Translations under genes and position numbers: made by a program
Origin: Paracidovorax wautersii
GTDB lineage: Bacteria; Pseudomonadota; Gammaproteobacteria; Burkholderiales; Burkholderiaceae_C
Direction of reading: 5' to 3'
Assembly: GCA_009912175.1 (NCBI GenBank)
Contig: WNDQ01000012.1
Location: 16,496-80,495 of the forward strand
DNA length: 64,000 bases
Notes under the pieces: generated by a model
Told to the model about the DNA's origin: nothing
Seen by the model: the letters and a program-made list of their open reading frames with translations, nothing else
The model's database searches: none
Part shown: positions 56,297-64,000 of the stretch, one piece after another
How the letters are laid out: each line of letters begins with the position of its first letter
Numbering within the stretch: position 1 is the first letter of the stretch

Positions 56297-56402
56297 GGGG
56301 ATGCAAAGGCTGGAAGAGGGCGGCCCGGTCGGGCGGCGCGCGGCGCGGCAGCATAACAAAGCGCCGCGCAGGCGAAGGGGAAGAAGGGAGCGGCGGGCGC
56401 CG

Positions 56403-57671
56403 CTAACGCTCTTTGCGCAGGAAGAGCTTGCTGACGGCCTGCGCGGTCTGCTCGCGCTGGGCGGCGTCGCCCGAGTGCAGCTCGGCCATGGCGCCGTGCA
56501 GCATCTTCTGCGTGATGCCACGCGACAGGGCGTCGAGCACCTGGTCGACATCCTCGCCGCGCGCAAGCAGCTTGCGCGCGCGCGCCAACTCCTGGGCACG
56601 CCAGGCGTCGGCCTGGCTGTGCAGCTGTTGGATGAGCGGCACGGTGCCGCGCTGATTCATCCAGTTCATGAAACCCTGCACGCCGGTGTCGATGATGGCT
56701 TCGGCCTGGGCCACGGCCGCCTGGCGGTTGGCCTGGGCGGTCTGCACGGCGCTGGCCAGGTCGTCGACGGTGTAGAGGTAGACGTCTTCCAGGGCCTGGA
56801 CCTCGGGCTCGATGTCGCGCGGCACGGCCAGGTCGACCATGAAGATCGGGTGATGGCGGCGCGCCTTGAGTGCGCGTTCAACCGCGCCCAGCCCGATGAT
56901 GGGCAGGCTGCTGGCGGTGCAGCTGATGACGATGTCGAACTCGTGCAGGCGCTTGGGCAGGTCGGCCAGCTTCATGGCCTCGGCGCCGAAGGTGGTCGCC
57001 AGCTTTTCGCCGCGCTCGAGCGTGCGGTTGGCAATGGCGATGTGCGCCGGCCGCTTGGCGGCGAAGTGCGTGGCAGCCAGCTCGATCATCTCGCCGGCGC
57101 CGATGAACAGCACCTTGGTGCGGGCCAGGTCTTCGAACAGTTGCGAGGCCAGGCGCACGGCGGCGGCGGCCATGCTGATGCTGTGGCTGCCGATCTCGGT
57201 GGAGGTGCGCACCTCCTTGGCCACGGCGAACGAACGCTGGAACAGCTGGTGCAGCGTGGTGCCCAGCGCGCCGGCTTCCTCGGCCGCGCGCACGGCGCTT
57301 TTCATCTGGCCGAGGATCTGGGGCTCGCCCAGCACCATGGAATCCAGGCCCGAGGCCACACGGAAGGCATGGCGGGCGGCGCCGTCGCCGTGCAGCGTGT
57401 ACGAATGGTTGCGCAGCAGGCTGGGGCTGACGCCGCCGGTGCGGGCCATCCAGTCCAGCGTCTGCTCGACCTGCGGCTGGGCGCTGCTGAGGTAGATCTC
57501 GGTGCGGTTGCAGGTCGACAGCAGCGTCGCCTCGGGTGAGCGGTCACTGTCGGCCACGGCGTCGCGCAGGCTCACCAGCGTGGGCTGCAACTGGTCGAGG
57601 GCAAAGGCAAAACGGCCCCGCAAATCAAGCGGCGCCGTCGTGTGATTGATGCCCAAGGCCCAGACTGTCAT
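56403..57671 (-). CDS. hemA: Glutamyl-tRNA reductase
   Basis: 422-residue NADPH-dependent first enzyme of C5 tetrapyrrole synthesis: catalytic Cys in [29 protein letters not shown] site [14 protein letters not shown], dimer domain at the C-terminus. Start [17 protein letters not shown] perfect -10 TATAAT lies only seven bases upstream of the ATG, so the transcript may be leaderless. First gene of hemA-prfA-prmC. Confidence 0.97.
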   Translation of the reverse strand: MTVWALGINHTTAPLDLRGRFAFALDQLQPTLVSLRDAVADSDRSPEATLLSTCNRTEIYLSSAQPQVEQTLDWMARTGGVSPSLLRNHSYTLHGDGAARHAFRVASGLDSMVLGEPQILGQMKSAVRAAEEAGALGTTLHQLFQRSFAVAKEVRTSTEIGSHSISMAAAAVRLASQLFEDLARTKVLFIGAGEMIELAATHFAAKRPAHIAIANRTLERGEKLATTFGAEAMKLADLPKRLHEFDIVISCTASSLPIIGLGAVERALKARRHHPIFMVDLAVPRDIEPEVQALEDVYLYTVDDLASAVQTAQANRQAAVAQAEAIIDTGVQGFMNWMNQRGTVPLIQQLHSQADAWRAQELARARKLLARGEDVDQVLDALSRGITQKMLHGAMAELHSGDAAQREQTAQAVSKLFLRKER

Positions 57672-57678
57672 GGTCCGG

Positions 57679-57684
57679 ATTATA
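57679..57684 (-). promoter_or_regulatory. hemA: -10 element of the hemA promoter
   Basis: TATAAT on the minus strand, seven bases before the hemA ATG. The -35 region is weak. Initiation would fall at or next to the A of the start codon. Confidence 0.55.
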
Positions 57685-57742
57685 AAATTTCCGCATGACC
57701 GGCACTATCCGGCCACAATCTTGCCCATTTGACTCGGATAAG

Positions 57743-57764
57743 TATTTCAGAACTTTCTGAAATA
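57743..57764. promoter_or_regulatory. Perfect 22-bp palindrome (operator-like)
   Basis: TATTTCAGAA-CT-TTCTGAAATA, both arms perfect. It lies between hemA and a small membrane-protein gene, 8 bases downstream of TTGACT (57729-57734), a good -35 for the plus strand. Size and position suit a dimeric repressor. Regulator unknown. Confidence 0.6.
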
Positions 57765-57838
57765 AAAAATGAACAGTCTTTTCAAGGAGTTGCAGCCTGG
57801 CTGCCGGTTTTTACTGGGGGCTCCATGTTGCTTAGGCA

Positions 57839-58108
57839 ATGAACTGGTTTGATTTTTTCAATCACCTTCTCAACCTGGTGATGCCGGCGCTGGGCGTGGC
57901 GCTGGTGCTGGGCCTTTTGGCGTGTGCGACCCAAAAGAAAATGCCATTTGGCCTTTGGTTCTGGCGCTTGGTTGCTATTCATTCTGGTGTTGGCGTCGTC
58001 GTGCTGGTGGCCGGACTGCTGCTGGCGGACGGCGACGGGCGCATGGCGACCTATGGCGCCATGGTGCTGGTGATGGGGGCGGTCCACGCCTGGCTGACGC
58101 GCAGCTGA
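57839..58108 (+). CDS. Small hydrophobic protein, unknown function
   Basis: 89 residues with three hydrophobic segments (LLNLVMPALGVALVLGLLAC, IHSGVGVVVLVAGLLLA, TYGAMVLVMGAVHAWL) joined by short basic or acidic loops. I recognise no family with certainty. The gene has a promoter-like TTGACT and a perfect palindrome about 80-100 bases upstream and is convergent with priA. Reading as a genuine gene rests on membrane-protein composition and a clean start/stop. Confidence 0.7.
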   Translation: MNWFDFFNHLLNLVMPALGVALVLGLLACATQKKMPFGLWFWRLVAIHSGVGVVVLVAGLLLADGDGRMATYGAMVLVMGAVHAWLTRS

Positions 58109-58135
58109 GAACGTCAACGCGTCCTGAGCCCGCCA

Positions 58136-60334
58136 TCAAATCGCCAAGGGGTCGACGTCGACCAGCCAGCGGATCAGCCCCTTGGGCCGCTGGGCCTGGA
58201 GCACCGGCTGCCAGGCGGACATGAATGCCTGCAGCGCGGCACGCGAGGGGCTTTCCAGCAGCATCTGGGCGCGCTCGACGTTGGCCACACGCTGGATGGT
58301 CATCGGCACGGCCGGGTAGCGGGTCACGTGGCTGGCGCCCGGCAGCGCGTCGGCCTGGGCCGCGGCGTCGTTCAGGAAGGCCTGGGCGATCTCCTGCGTT
58401 TTGGCGTCGGCCCGCACCAGCGCCTGGTAGGCCATGGGCGGCAGGCCAGCCTGGGTGCGCTCCTCGATCTGCGAAGCGGCGAAGGCCGGGTAGTCGTGGC
58501 GTTTGAGCGCTTCGAACAGCGGATGCGTGGGGTGCGCGGTCTGCACCCACATCTCGGCGCGGCTGCCCTGGGCCTCGGCATAGCCGGCGTCGCGCCCGGC
58601 GCGGCCGGCGGCCTGCAGCAGCAGGGCGAACAGGCGCTCGGGCGCGCGAAAGTCGCTGGAAAACAGGCTGCCGTCCGGGTTGATGGCCGCCACCAGCGTG
58701 ATGCGCCGGAAGTCGTGGCCCTTGGTGATCATCTGGGTGCCGACCAGCACGTCGACGTCGCCCGCGTGCACCTGCGCGAGCTGCGCTTCGAGCTCGCCCT
58801 TGCGTTTGGTGGTGTCGGCGTCGATGCGCACGATGCGCGGGGCACCGCCGTCGGGGCGCTGGGTGCCGGCCAGCAGCTCGGCCAGGTGTTCCTCGATGCG
58901 TTCGGTGCCGCGCCCCAGCGGCTGGATGTCAAGGTCGCCGCAGAACGGGCAGGCCAGCGGCACGCGCTGGGTGTAGCCGCAGTGGTGGCAGCGCAGCGTG
59001 CGGTCGATCTTGTGGAAGACCCGAAAGGCGCTGCAGTGCGGGCACTCGCTTTTCCAGCCGCAGCTGCCGCAATGCAGCACGGGGGCGTAGCCGCGCCGGT
59101 TCAGGAAGATCAGGCTTTGCTCGCCGCGCGCGATGCGTTCGCGCAGCGCGGCTACCAAGGGCGGCGCGATCAGCGCGCGGCGCGGCTGGTGGTTCATGTC
59201 GACGCGCCGCACCGTGGGCAGCACGCCCGCGCCGATGCGGCTGGGCATGTCCAGCCGCCGGTAGCGGCCACGTTCGCAGGCGTACCAGCTTTCCAGCGAC
59301 GGCGTGGCCGAGCCCAGCAGCACGCGGCAGCGCGGCGCAGCGCCAGGCTCGGGCAGGGTGCCATCGGCATCGGGCAGGGCGCTTTCCTGCCGGGCGCGGT
59401 AGACGGCGAGGTCGCGCGCCGAGTAGCGCGCGCCTTCCTGCTGCTTGTAGCTGGGGTCGTGTTCTTCGTCGACCACGATCAGCCGCAGCCCGGGCAGCGA
59501 GGCGAAGATGGCCATGCGTGTGCCCAGTACCACGCGCGCCGTGCCACCGTGCGCGGCCAGCCAGCTCTTGAGGCGCTGGGGCGGCGTCATGCCGCTGTGC
59601 AGCGACACCACCGACTGCGGACCGTAGCGCGGCGCGAGCCGGGCGATGAAGCGCTCCTCCAACTGGGGTGTGAGGTTGATCTCGGGCACCATCACCAGCA
59701 CCTGCGCGGCGGGGTCGCTGTCGAGCGCTTGCTGCGCCAGCCGCAGGTAGACCTCGGTCTTGCCGCTGCCGGTGGCGCCCCACAGCAGCACGGGCTGGAG
59801 GCTTTGCTGGAACTGGGCGATCACCTGCGCCTGCTCCGGCGTCAGGGCCGGCGCGGCCACCGCCTCAGCCGTGGGGGGCATGACGTCGGCCGCCGCGACC
59901 TCGGGGGCGGCCGGCGCGTCCGCAGGGCGGCGTGCGCGGTTGCCGGCCTTGGCGGCCTTGATGGTTTTGGGTTTGAGCCGGCGCGCCAGCTGTTCGCCCG
60001 TCAGCTCGCGCAGTTGCGGCGGCAGGGCCGCCAGCGCCACTTCGCCCAGGGCGCGCTGGTAATAGCGCGCGGCGAAGGTCACCAGTTCGCGCCAGGCGGG
60101 CGACAGCGGCGCGATGCCGTCGAGCGCGCCGAGGACGGGACGCAGCTCGGCACCGGCGTCCAGGGTCGGGGCGGCGTCGGCCTGGTCCCAGACGATGCCC
60201 AGCAGTTCGCGCTGGCCCAGCGGCACGCGCACCAGCGTGCCCGGTGCCAGCGGCGTGTCGGCACGGTAACTGAGACAGTCCCCCATTCCGCTTTGCACGG
60301 GAGTGGGGACGACGACGGGCAGGACCACGGACAT
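58136..60334 (-). CDS. priA: Primosomal protein N' (replication restart helicase PriA)
   Basis: 732-residue DNA helicase for replication restart. Walker A GATGSGKTEVYLRL, DEEHD box in LIVVDEEHDPSYKQQEGARY, zinc clusters CGSCGWKSECPHC, CHHCGYTQ and CPFCGDLD, and C-terminal helicase motifs (QMITKGHDF, LQAAGRAGRD). Start MSVVLPVVVPTPVQ at 60334; in-frame codons upstream lack similarity. An Ala/Pro insertion of about 50 residues lies between the N-terminal 3'-binding domain and the helicase core. Confidence 0.96.
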   Translation of the reverse strand: MSVVLPVVVPTPVQSGMGDCLSYRADTPLAPGTLVRVPLGQRELLGIVWDQADAAPTLDAGAELRPVLGALDGIAPLSPAWRELVTFAARYYQRALGEVALAALPPQLRELTGEQLARRLKPKTIKAAKAGNRARRPADAPAAPEVAAADVMPPTAEAVAAPALTPEQAQVIAQFQQSLQPVLLWGATGSGKTEVYLRLAQQALDSDPAAQVLVMVPEINLTPQLEERFIARLAPRYGPQSVVSLHSGMTPPQRLKSWLAAHGGTARVVLGTRMAIFASLPGLRLIVVDEEHDPSYKQQEGARYSARDLAVYRARQESALPDADGTLPEPGAAPRCRVLLGSATPSLESWYACERGRYRRLDMPSRIGAGVLPTVRRVDMNHQPRRALIAPPLVAALRERIARGEQSLIFLNRRGYAPVLHCGSCGWKSECPHCSAFRVFHKIDRTLRCHHCGYTQRVPLACPFCGDLDIQPLGRGTERIEEHLAELLAGTQRPDGGAPRIVRIDADTTKRKGELEAQLAQVHAGDVDVLVGTQMITKGHDFRRITLVAAINPDGSLFSSDFRAPERLFALLLQAAGRAGRDAGYAEAQGSRAEMWVQTAHPTHPLFEALKRHDYPAFAASQIEERTQAGLPPMAYQALVRADAKTQEIAQAFLNDAAAQADALPGASHVTRYPAVPMTIQRVANVERAQMLLESPSRAALQAFMSAWQPVLQAQRPKGLIRWLVDVDPLAI

Positions 60335-60703
60335 CGAACGCGACAATTGTTCAGAAAGTAAACAGGAATCCGGGGTAAGTGCTTGATTTCCCGGCGCTTT
60401 GAAAGTCATCCAGAGATTCTGTGGATAACTTTGTGGAAAGGGTCTGCAAATGCGTCATTACGCCTTGAAAAATCACGCTTTCGTTAGATTGCCCGGGAAA
60501 TATGCAGAAAGAAAAACCGAAGGAAAATCAAAGATTTAGAAAAACGTGTCATGGGGCTGACATTTTTGACTTCCCAATTGACCTCAGGCCCGTGCTCTGT
60601 TTACTTTTGTGCATAAGTCGCAGCAAAAAGTCGAAGGCGAGGCGTGATGGGCTCCTGATTTTATGGTAAATGGCTCGCGGAAAAGAGGAGCGGCGCCAAC
60701 GGG
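60335..60703. other. AT-richer gene-free region with DnaA-box-like sequences
   Basis: 369 bases between priA and hemE with base composition well below the window average and no credible gene. It holds one perfect DnaA-box sequence TGTGGATAA (60420-60428) and one with a single mismatch, TGTGCATAA (60608-60616), plus several A/T runs. Probably promoter region of priA; an origin-like role is not supported. Confidence 0.5.
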
Positions 60704-61852
60704 TCAGTCCGCCAGGCGCGCCCGGGCCAGTTGCCGTTGCAGGCGCGAGTGGCGGTGCACGGCCTCGACCAGGGCGTGCACGTGCTCGGGCGGGGTGAAC
60801 TGGTTGATGCCATGGCCCAGGTTGAAGATGTGGGTGGGTCCGGTGCGCTGCGGGTCGACGTGGGGCAGGCCGAAGCTGTCGAGCAGCTTGACCGCTTCGG
60901 CTTCGATGCGCGCGGGCGGCGCAAACAGCACGTTGGGGTCGAGGTTGCCCTGCAGGGCCTTGCCCGGCTCGCCCGGGGCGCCGCCCACGCGCGCGCGCGC
61001 CGCGCCGAGGTTGACCGTCCAGTCCAGGCCGAGCACCTCGCAGTCGAGCGCGGCCATCTCGTCCAGCCACAGCCCGCCGCCCTTGGTGAACACGATGCGC
61101 GGGATGCGCACGCCCGCATGCTCGCGCTTGAGCTGCGCAAGCACACGCGCGGTGTACGACAGGCTGTAGTTCTGGAAAACGCCGTCGGCCAGCACGCCGC
61201 CCCAGCTGTCGAAGATCATCACGGCCTGCGCGCCGGCGTCGATCTGGGCGTTCAGGTAGGCCGCCACGGCATCGGCGTTGATCGCCAGGATGCGGTGCAT
61301 GAGGTCGGGGCGTGAATACAGCAGCGTCTTGACGCGCCGGTAGTCGCTGCTGCCGGCGCCTTCGACCATGTAGCAGGCCAGCGTCCAGGGGCTGCCCGAG
61401 AAGCCGATGAGCGGCACGCGCCCGGCCAGCGCGTGGCGGATCGCGGTGACGGCATCGAAGACATAACGCAGTTTGTCGAGGTCGGGCACGGCCAGGCGCG
61501 CTACGTCGGCCTCGTCGCGGATCGGGTGGGCGAATTGCGGGCCTTCGCCCTGCACGAAGGACAGCCCCAGGCCCATGGCGTCGGGCACGGTGAGGATGTC
61601 GGAAAACAGAATGGCCGCGTCCAGCGGGTAGCGCTCCAGCGGCTGCAGCGTGACTTCGGTGGCGTAGTCGGTGTTGGTGGCCAGGCCCATGAAGCTGCCC
61701 GCGCGCTCGCGCGTGGCGCGGTATTCCGGCAGGTAGCGCCCGGCTTGCCGCATCAGCCACAGCGGGGTGTGGTCGGTGGCTTGGCGCCAGCAGGCACGCA
61801 GAAAAGTGTCGTTGCGCAGCGGCGCAAAGGCGGCGGGAGAAGAGGCGGTCAT
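60704..61852 (-). CDS. hemE: Uroporphyrinogen decarboxylase
   Basis: 382-residue heme-pathway enzyme. Signatures: [16 protein letters not shown], the catalytic Asp in [26 protein letters not shown], and [12 protein letters not shown]. Start 61852 ([14 protein letters not shown]); 61861 is an alternative. A PriA gene lies downstream in the same direction, the usual Burkholderiales order. Confidence 0.97.
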   Translation of the reverse strand: MTASSPAAFAPLRNDTFLRACWRQATDHTPLWLMRQAGRYLPEYRATRERAGSFMGLATNTDYATEVTLQPLERYPLDAAILFSDILTVPDAMGLGLSFVQGEGPQFAHPIRDEADVARLAVPDLDKLRYVFDAVTAIRHALAGRVPLIGFSGSPWTLACYMVEGAGSSDYRRVKTLLYSRPDLMHRILAINADAVAAYLNAQIDAGAQAVMIFDSWGGVLADGVFQNYSLSYTARVLAQLKREHAGVRIPRIVFTKGGGLWLDEMAALDCEVLGLDWTVNLGAARARVGGAPGEPGKALQGNLDPNVLFAPPARIEAEAVKLLDSFGLPHVDPQRTGPTHIFNLGHGINQFTPPEHVHALVEAVHRHSRLQRQLARARLAD

Positions 61853-61925
61853 GGGCTGCATTGTCGCAGGCCGCGCCGCGCGGGATCCGGGCCGGGGCTT
61901 TGCAAACGCGCGGCGTCCACCCACG

Positions 61926-61950
61926 AAAAAGCCGCGCATCGGCGCGGCTT
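61926..61950 (-). terminator. Rho-independent terminator for the small gene at 62013
   Basis: On the minus strand AAGCCGCGC-CGAT-GCGCGGCTT followed by TTT, about 63 bases after the stop of the 62013-62276 gene and before hemE. Confidence 0.8.
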
Positions 61951-62012
61951 CGGTGTGGCGTGCGGGCGGGCGAATGGCGCCCGCAGCTCAGATCGTAAAC
62001 ACGTTCTCAGGC

Positions 62013-62276
62013 TCAGTGCTTGGCCTGGCGGTCGGCGGCGGCCATCAGTCCGTTCATCACCCGGCTGTCGCGCTGGGCCAGCGACATCAGCTCGTCGTCG
62101 CTTTCGCGCTTTTCGAGGTAGGTCATGTAGTCGTTCCAGCCTTCGGGGATGGCGCTGAGCACTTGCAGCGGAAAGCTCAGCAAGGCCACGGCCGCCGAGC
62201 GCAGCGCCTGGAACATCTGGGTGGCACGTTCAGCGCCTTGGTGAGTGGGGGAAGCGGGGTTGACAAAGCTGGCCAT
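62013..62276 (-). CDS. Small helical protein, unknown function
   Basis: 87 residues, amphipathic, with VALLSFPLQVLSAIPEGWNDYMTYLEKRESDDELMSL in the middle (hydrophobic then strongly charged). I do not recognise a characterised family. The end motif AGAACGTG of the dispersed type follows its stop. It is placed with three other small envelope or stress-type genes in the same direction (62459-63506). Confidence 0.65.
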   Translation of the reverse strand: MASFVNPASPTHQGAERATQMFQALRSAAVALLSFPLQVLSAIPEGWNDYMTYLEKRESDDELMSLAQRDSRVMNGLMAAADRQAKH

Positions 62277-62394
62277 GGTGGACTCCTTGAAGAAGTTGCG
62301 CAGCCCGTCTGCGCTGAGAACTAGGGTTAACCCGATATTAGGGTAAATACCTAATCACTTCAAGTGTTGCTTTAGAGGTCGCACTCTAAAAATG

Positions 62395-62421
62395 AAAAAG
62401 CCCGCCGGGCAAGGGCGGGCT
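62395..62421 (-). terminator. Rho-independent terminator after the BON-domain gene
   Basis: Minus-strand stem AGCCCGCC / GGCGGGCT with an eight-base loop, followed by TTTTTC, 38 bases after the BON gene stop. Confidence 0.85.
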
Positions 62422-62458
62422 GGCTGCGGCGCGATGGCCGCGGTCGGGGCGGGCTGGA

Positions 62459-62788
62459 TCAGGGGCGCACGATCACATCGTTGCGCACCGACTTCACGCC
62501 CTTGACGGACTGGGCCAGCGCGGCGGCCTGGCTGCGTTCGGCCGAGGACTTGGCAAAGCCCGACAACTGCACGGTGCCGTTGAGCGTCTCCACGTTGATG
62601 GAGGCGGCGCTCGTGGTCTTGTCCTCTACCAGCTTGGCCTTCACCTGGGTCGTGATCGTGGCGTCATCGACGTAGGCGCCCACCGTCTGCTGGTCGCGCG
62701 CCACGGCGCAGGCCGTGGTGCCGATGACGACGGTGCCCGCCATGATGGCGAAAGCCACGGCACGCAAGGTGTTGTTCACGTTTTTCAT
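62459..62788 (-). CDS. BON-domain periplasmic/lipoprotein
   Basis: 109 residues: signal sequence with a lipobox-like end (VIGTTAC), then one BON domain (DATITTQVKAKLVEDKTTS…VETLNGTVQLSGFAKSSAE…VRNDVIVRP), as in OsmY. BON proteins associate with the envelope and are often stress-induced. Start 62788 preceded by AGGAG. Confidence 0.92.
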   Translation of the reverse strand: MKNVNNTLRAVAFAIMAGTVVIGTTACAVARDQQTVGAYVDDATITTQVKAKLVEDKTTSAASINVETLNGTVQLSGFAKSSAERSQAAALAQSVKGVKSVRNDVIVRP

Positions 62789-62858
62789 ATCGTTCTCCTG
62801 GTTAAAAACAGAACCGGCCATCCGGGGGCACCGTGAAGGGATGCGGAAAAGGGAGGGC

Positions 62859-63269
62859 TCAGCGCTTGCGCGAGATGCTGCCCACGAGCAGGCTGGCGAG
62901 CACCGCGCCCACGCCCGCAGCCACCAGCACCGATTTGACGGGCTGGCGCCGGATGTAGCGGGTGGTTTCGCGCGAATAGTGGTCATAGGCTTCGCGGGCC
63001 TGCTCGACGCCATCGAAGGTCGCCGAAATGCTCCAGTCGGCCAACTCGTGCGCCCGGTCGGCCGCCTGGTCGATGGCGGACTGAACACGGCTGCGCGCCC
63101 GGATCTGCCGCACATTGCCTTCGAGCTTGTCCTTGCCGCGGGTCACGGTCTCGGCCACGTCGTCGACCGTTTCCTGGATGGTGTCACGGGCCTCGTCCAC
63201 GGCCGCCTTGGCCTGGTCCTTGACCTTGTCGGCCAGTTCTTTCGCGTGGGTCTGGTTCGCTTCTGCCAT
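62859..63269 (-). CDS. DUF883/ElaB-like membrane-anchored protein
   Basis: 136 residues, long charged helix (AKELADKVKDQAKAAVDEARDTIQETVDDVAE) and a C-terminal transmembrane segment VLVAAGVGAVLASLLVG ending SISRKR. ElaB/YqjD-type proteins anchor ribosomes or act in stationary phase. Start MAEANQTHAKE at 63269. Same direction and spacing as its BON and DUF1328 neighbours, so possibly one stress regulon. Confidence 0.88.
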   Translation of the reverse strand: MAEANQTHAKELADKVKDQAKAAVDEARDTIQETVDDVAETVTRGKDKLEGNVRQIRARSRVQSAIDQAADRAHELADWSISATFDGVEQAREAYDHYSRETTRYIRRQPVKSVLVAAGVGAVLASLLVGSISRKR

Positions 63270-63344
63270 GGTTCTCACATTCCTTTCGGTTCGGGATTCA
63301 ACATCCCCAAAGGGGCCCTGTGTCTTGGGACACGTTCTGACATG

Positions 63345-63506
63345 CTACTTCTTGAGGAACCCGTACAGGAAACTGACGAGGGCCATGACGATGAACACAA
63401 AGAACAGCACCTTGGCAATGCCCACGGCACCGGCGGCGATGCCGCCAAATCCAAAAACGGCGGCAATCAGGGCAATCACCAGAAAGACAACGGCGTAATG
63501 CAGCAT
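63345..63506 (-). CDS. DUF1328-family small membrane protein (YtjA-like)
   Basis: 53 residues, two hydrophobic helices ([23 protein letters not shown] and [16 protein letters not shown]). The conserved [15 protein letters not shown] loop marks the YtjA family, whose members are induced in stress. Start 63506 behind GGAGCG. Stop is TAG and is followed by the dispersed AGAACGTG motif. Confidence 0.9.
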   Translation of the reverse strand: MLHYAVVFLVIALIAAVFGFGGIAAGAVGIAKVLFFVFIVMALVSFLYGFLKK

Positions 63507-63708
63507 GTCTCGCTCCTTGAAAGAGGGTCGTGTGCATGACCCGGCGGCGGCTGGTGGCCGCTGCCGGGACTCTTGTTTTTTATGGTAGCGGCCACGCCGG
63601 CCGGGGCTTATCGGCGTCATGCCGCTGCCCGCGTCAGGGGAGGGGCCGGCGGCTTTGTGCGGCGTGTCCTACACGCCTGCGCTGGCGGTGGCGTTCAGGC
63701 GGAGTGGT

Positions 63709-64000
63709 TGATCTTGCCCCTGATTTACGGACACCTATCTAAGCGACATTGGCCAGCTCGTACTGCTCTGGGCTGAGGTAGCCCAGGGTCGAGTGCAGCC
63801 GGATCCGATTGTAGTCAACCTCAATGTAGTCAAACACATGAGCCTTGGCCTGCTCCCGTGTGGCGAGGTGTTCACCATGGATGGCCTCGACCTTCAGACT
63901 GTGGTTCCAACTCTCCATTGCTGCGTTGTCGTAGCAGTTGCCTCTGGCACTCATGCTGGCGATCAAAGCGTATTGCTCCAACAGGGCGCGGTGCTCGCGC
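63709..64000 (-). mobile_element. IS3-family insertion sequence, one end and C-terminal part of the transposase
   Basis: The element end is probably near 63709, where TGATCTTGCCCC on the plus strand resembles IS3-type terminal repeats. The body runs off the right edge. Its transposase is listed separately. Confidence 0.7.
63739..64000 (-). CDS. IS3-family transposase OrfB, C-terminal fragment in window
   Basis: Integrase-like transposase, in frame to the window edge: …REHRALLEQYALI, SMSARGNCYDNAAMESW with the catalytic Glu of the DDE triad, HSLKVEAIHG, and the end YNRIRLHSTLGYLSPEQYE. Only about 87 C-terminal residues are present; the rest lies to the right. The gene looks intact so far as seen. 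Confidence 0.92.
   Translation of the reverse strand, partial: REHRALLEQYALIASMSARGNCYDNAAMESWNHSLKVEAIHGEHLATREQAKAHVFDYIEVDYNRIRLHSTLGYLSPEQYELANVA

Overview
This 64 kb window is high-GC chromosomal DNA from a betaproteobacterium of the order Burkholderiales, most likely Comamonadaceae. The assignment rests on gene order typical of that group (purM / hda-HAD-pcnB-folK, rpsP-rimM-trmD-rplS, M48 protease-phhB-rsgA, grxD/prmC/prfA/hemA, priA/hemE) and on the protein sequences. It comes from reading the sequence, not from a database search. The right edge runs into an IS3-family insertion sequence.

Layout. (1) About 0-12.2 kb is an accessory nitrogen/amino-acid block. It holds a polar amino-acid ABC transporter (two permeases and an ATPase) behind an SDR oxidoreductase, then a 5-oxoprolinase/urea-carboxylase-like operon (biotin carrier, biotin carboxylase, PxpB, PxpC, a second carrier-like protein without the biotin lysine, PxpA), a Nac-type LysR regulator, an aminotransferase, an RraA-family aldolase and a D-2-hydroxyacid dehydrogenase. 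Three promoters or flanks carry the Nac-type box ATA-N9-TAT, which suggests one nitrogen regulon. (2) About 12.2-21.8 kb contains a pilC/gspF remnant joined to a truncated MFS gene, a LysR gene, a 113-bp tandem repeat array abutting metK, a SAM-II-like riboswitch upstream of metK, two lipid A-type acyltransferases, engB, and msrPQ with msrP broken. (3) About 22-32.7 kb is a GlxA-type regulator and cysteine hydrolase, then an iron-uptake region: a catecholate-type TonB receptor with a PiuC-like dioxygenase, and an oppositely oriented FecI sigma / FecR / signalling TonB receptor / beta-propeller lipoprotein cluster. (4) About 32.7-61.9 kb is housekeeping: a PurM-like protein, hda, pcnB, folK, phosphate transport, the rpsP operon, hisC, orn, rsgA, prmC-prfA-hemA, priA and hemE. 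(5) About 62-63.5 kb is a set of small envelope/stress proteins (BON domain, DUF883-like, DUF1328-like), followed by the IS3 end.

Most striking is the number of damaged genes in the first 21 kb: a 40-bp tandem duplication shifts the frame of the biotin carboxylase gene; in-frame TAG codons interrupt nac, the hydroxyacid dehydrogenase and msrP; msrP also has a frameshift; and an MFS gene and a pilC gene each lost an end at a shared breakpoint. The housekeeping genes to the right look intact, so the damage is concentrated in accessory functions. Whether it is real decay, strain variation or sequence error cannot be decided from one sequence.

Non-coding structure is rich. It includes five 113-bp tandem units that each repeat the last codons and stop of metK; two related ~270-bp elements made of nested perfect inverted repeats; a dispersed 74-78-bp hairpin repeat present twice; a short AGAACGTG-type motif that tends to follow stop codons; a structured rplS leader; and a perfect 22-bp palindrome upstream of a small membrane-protein gene and hemA.
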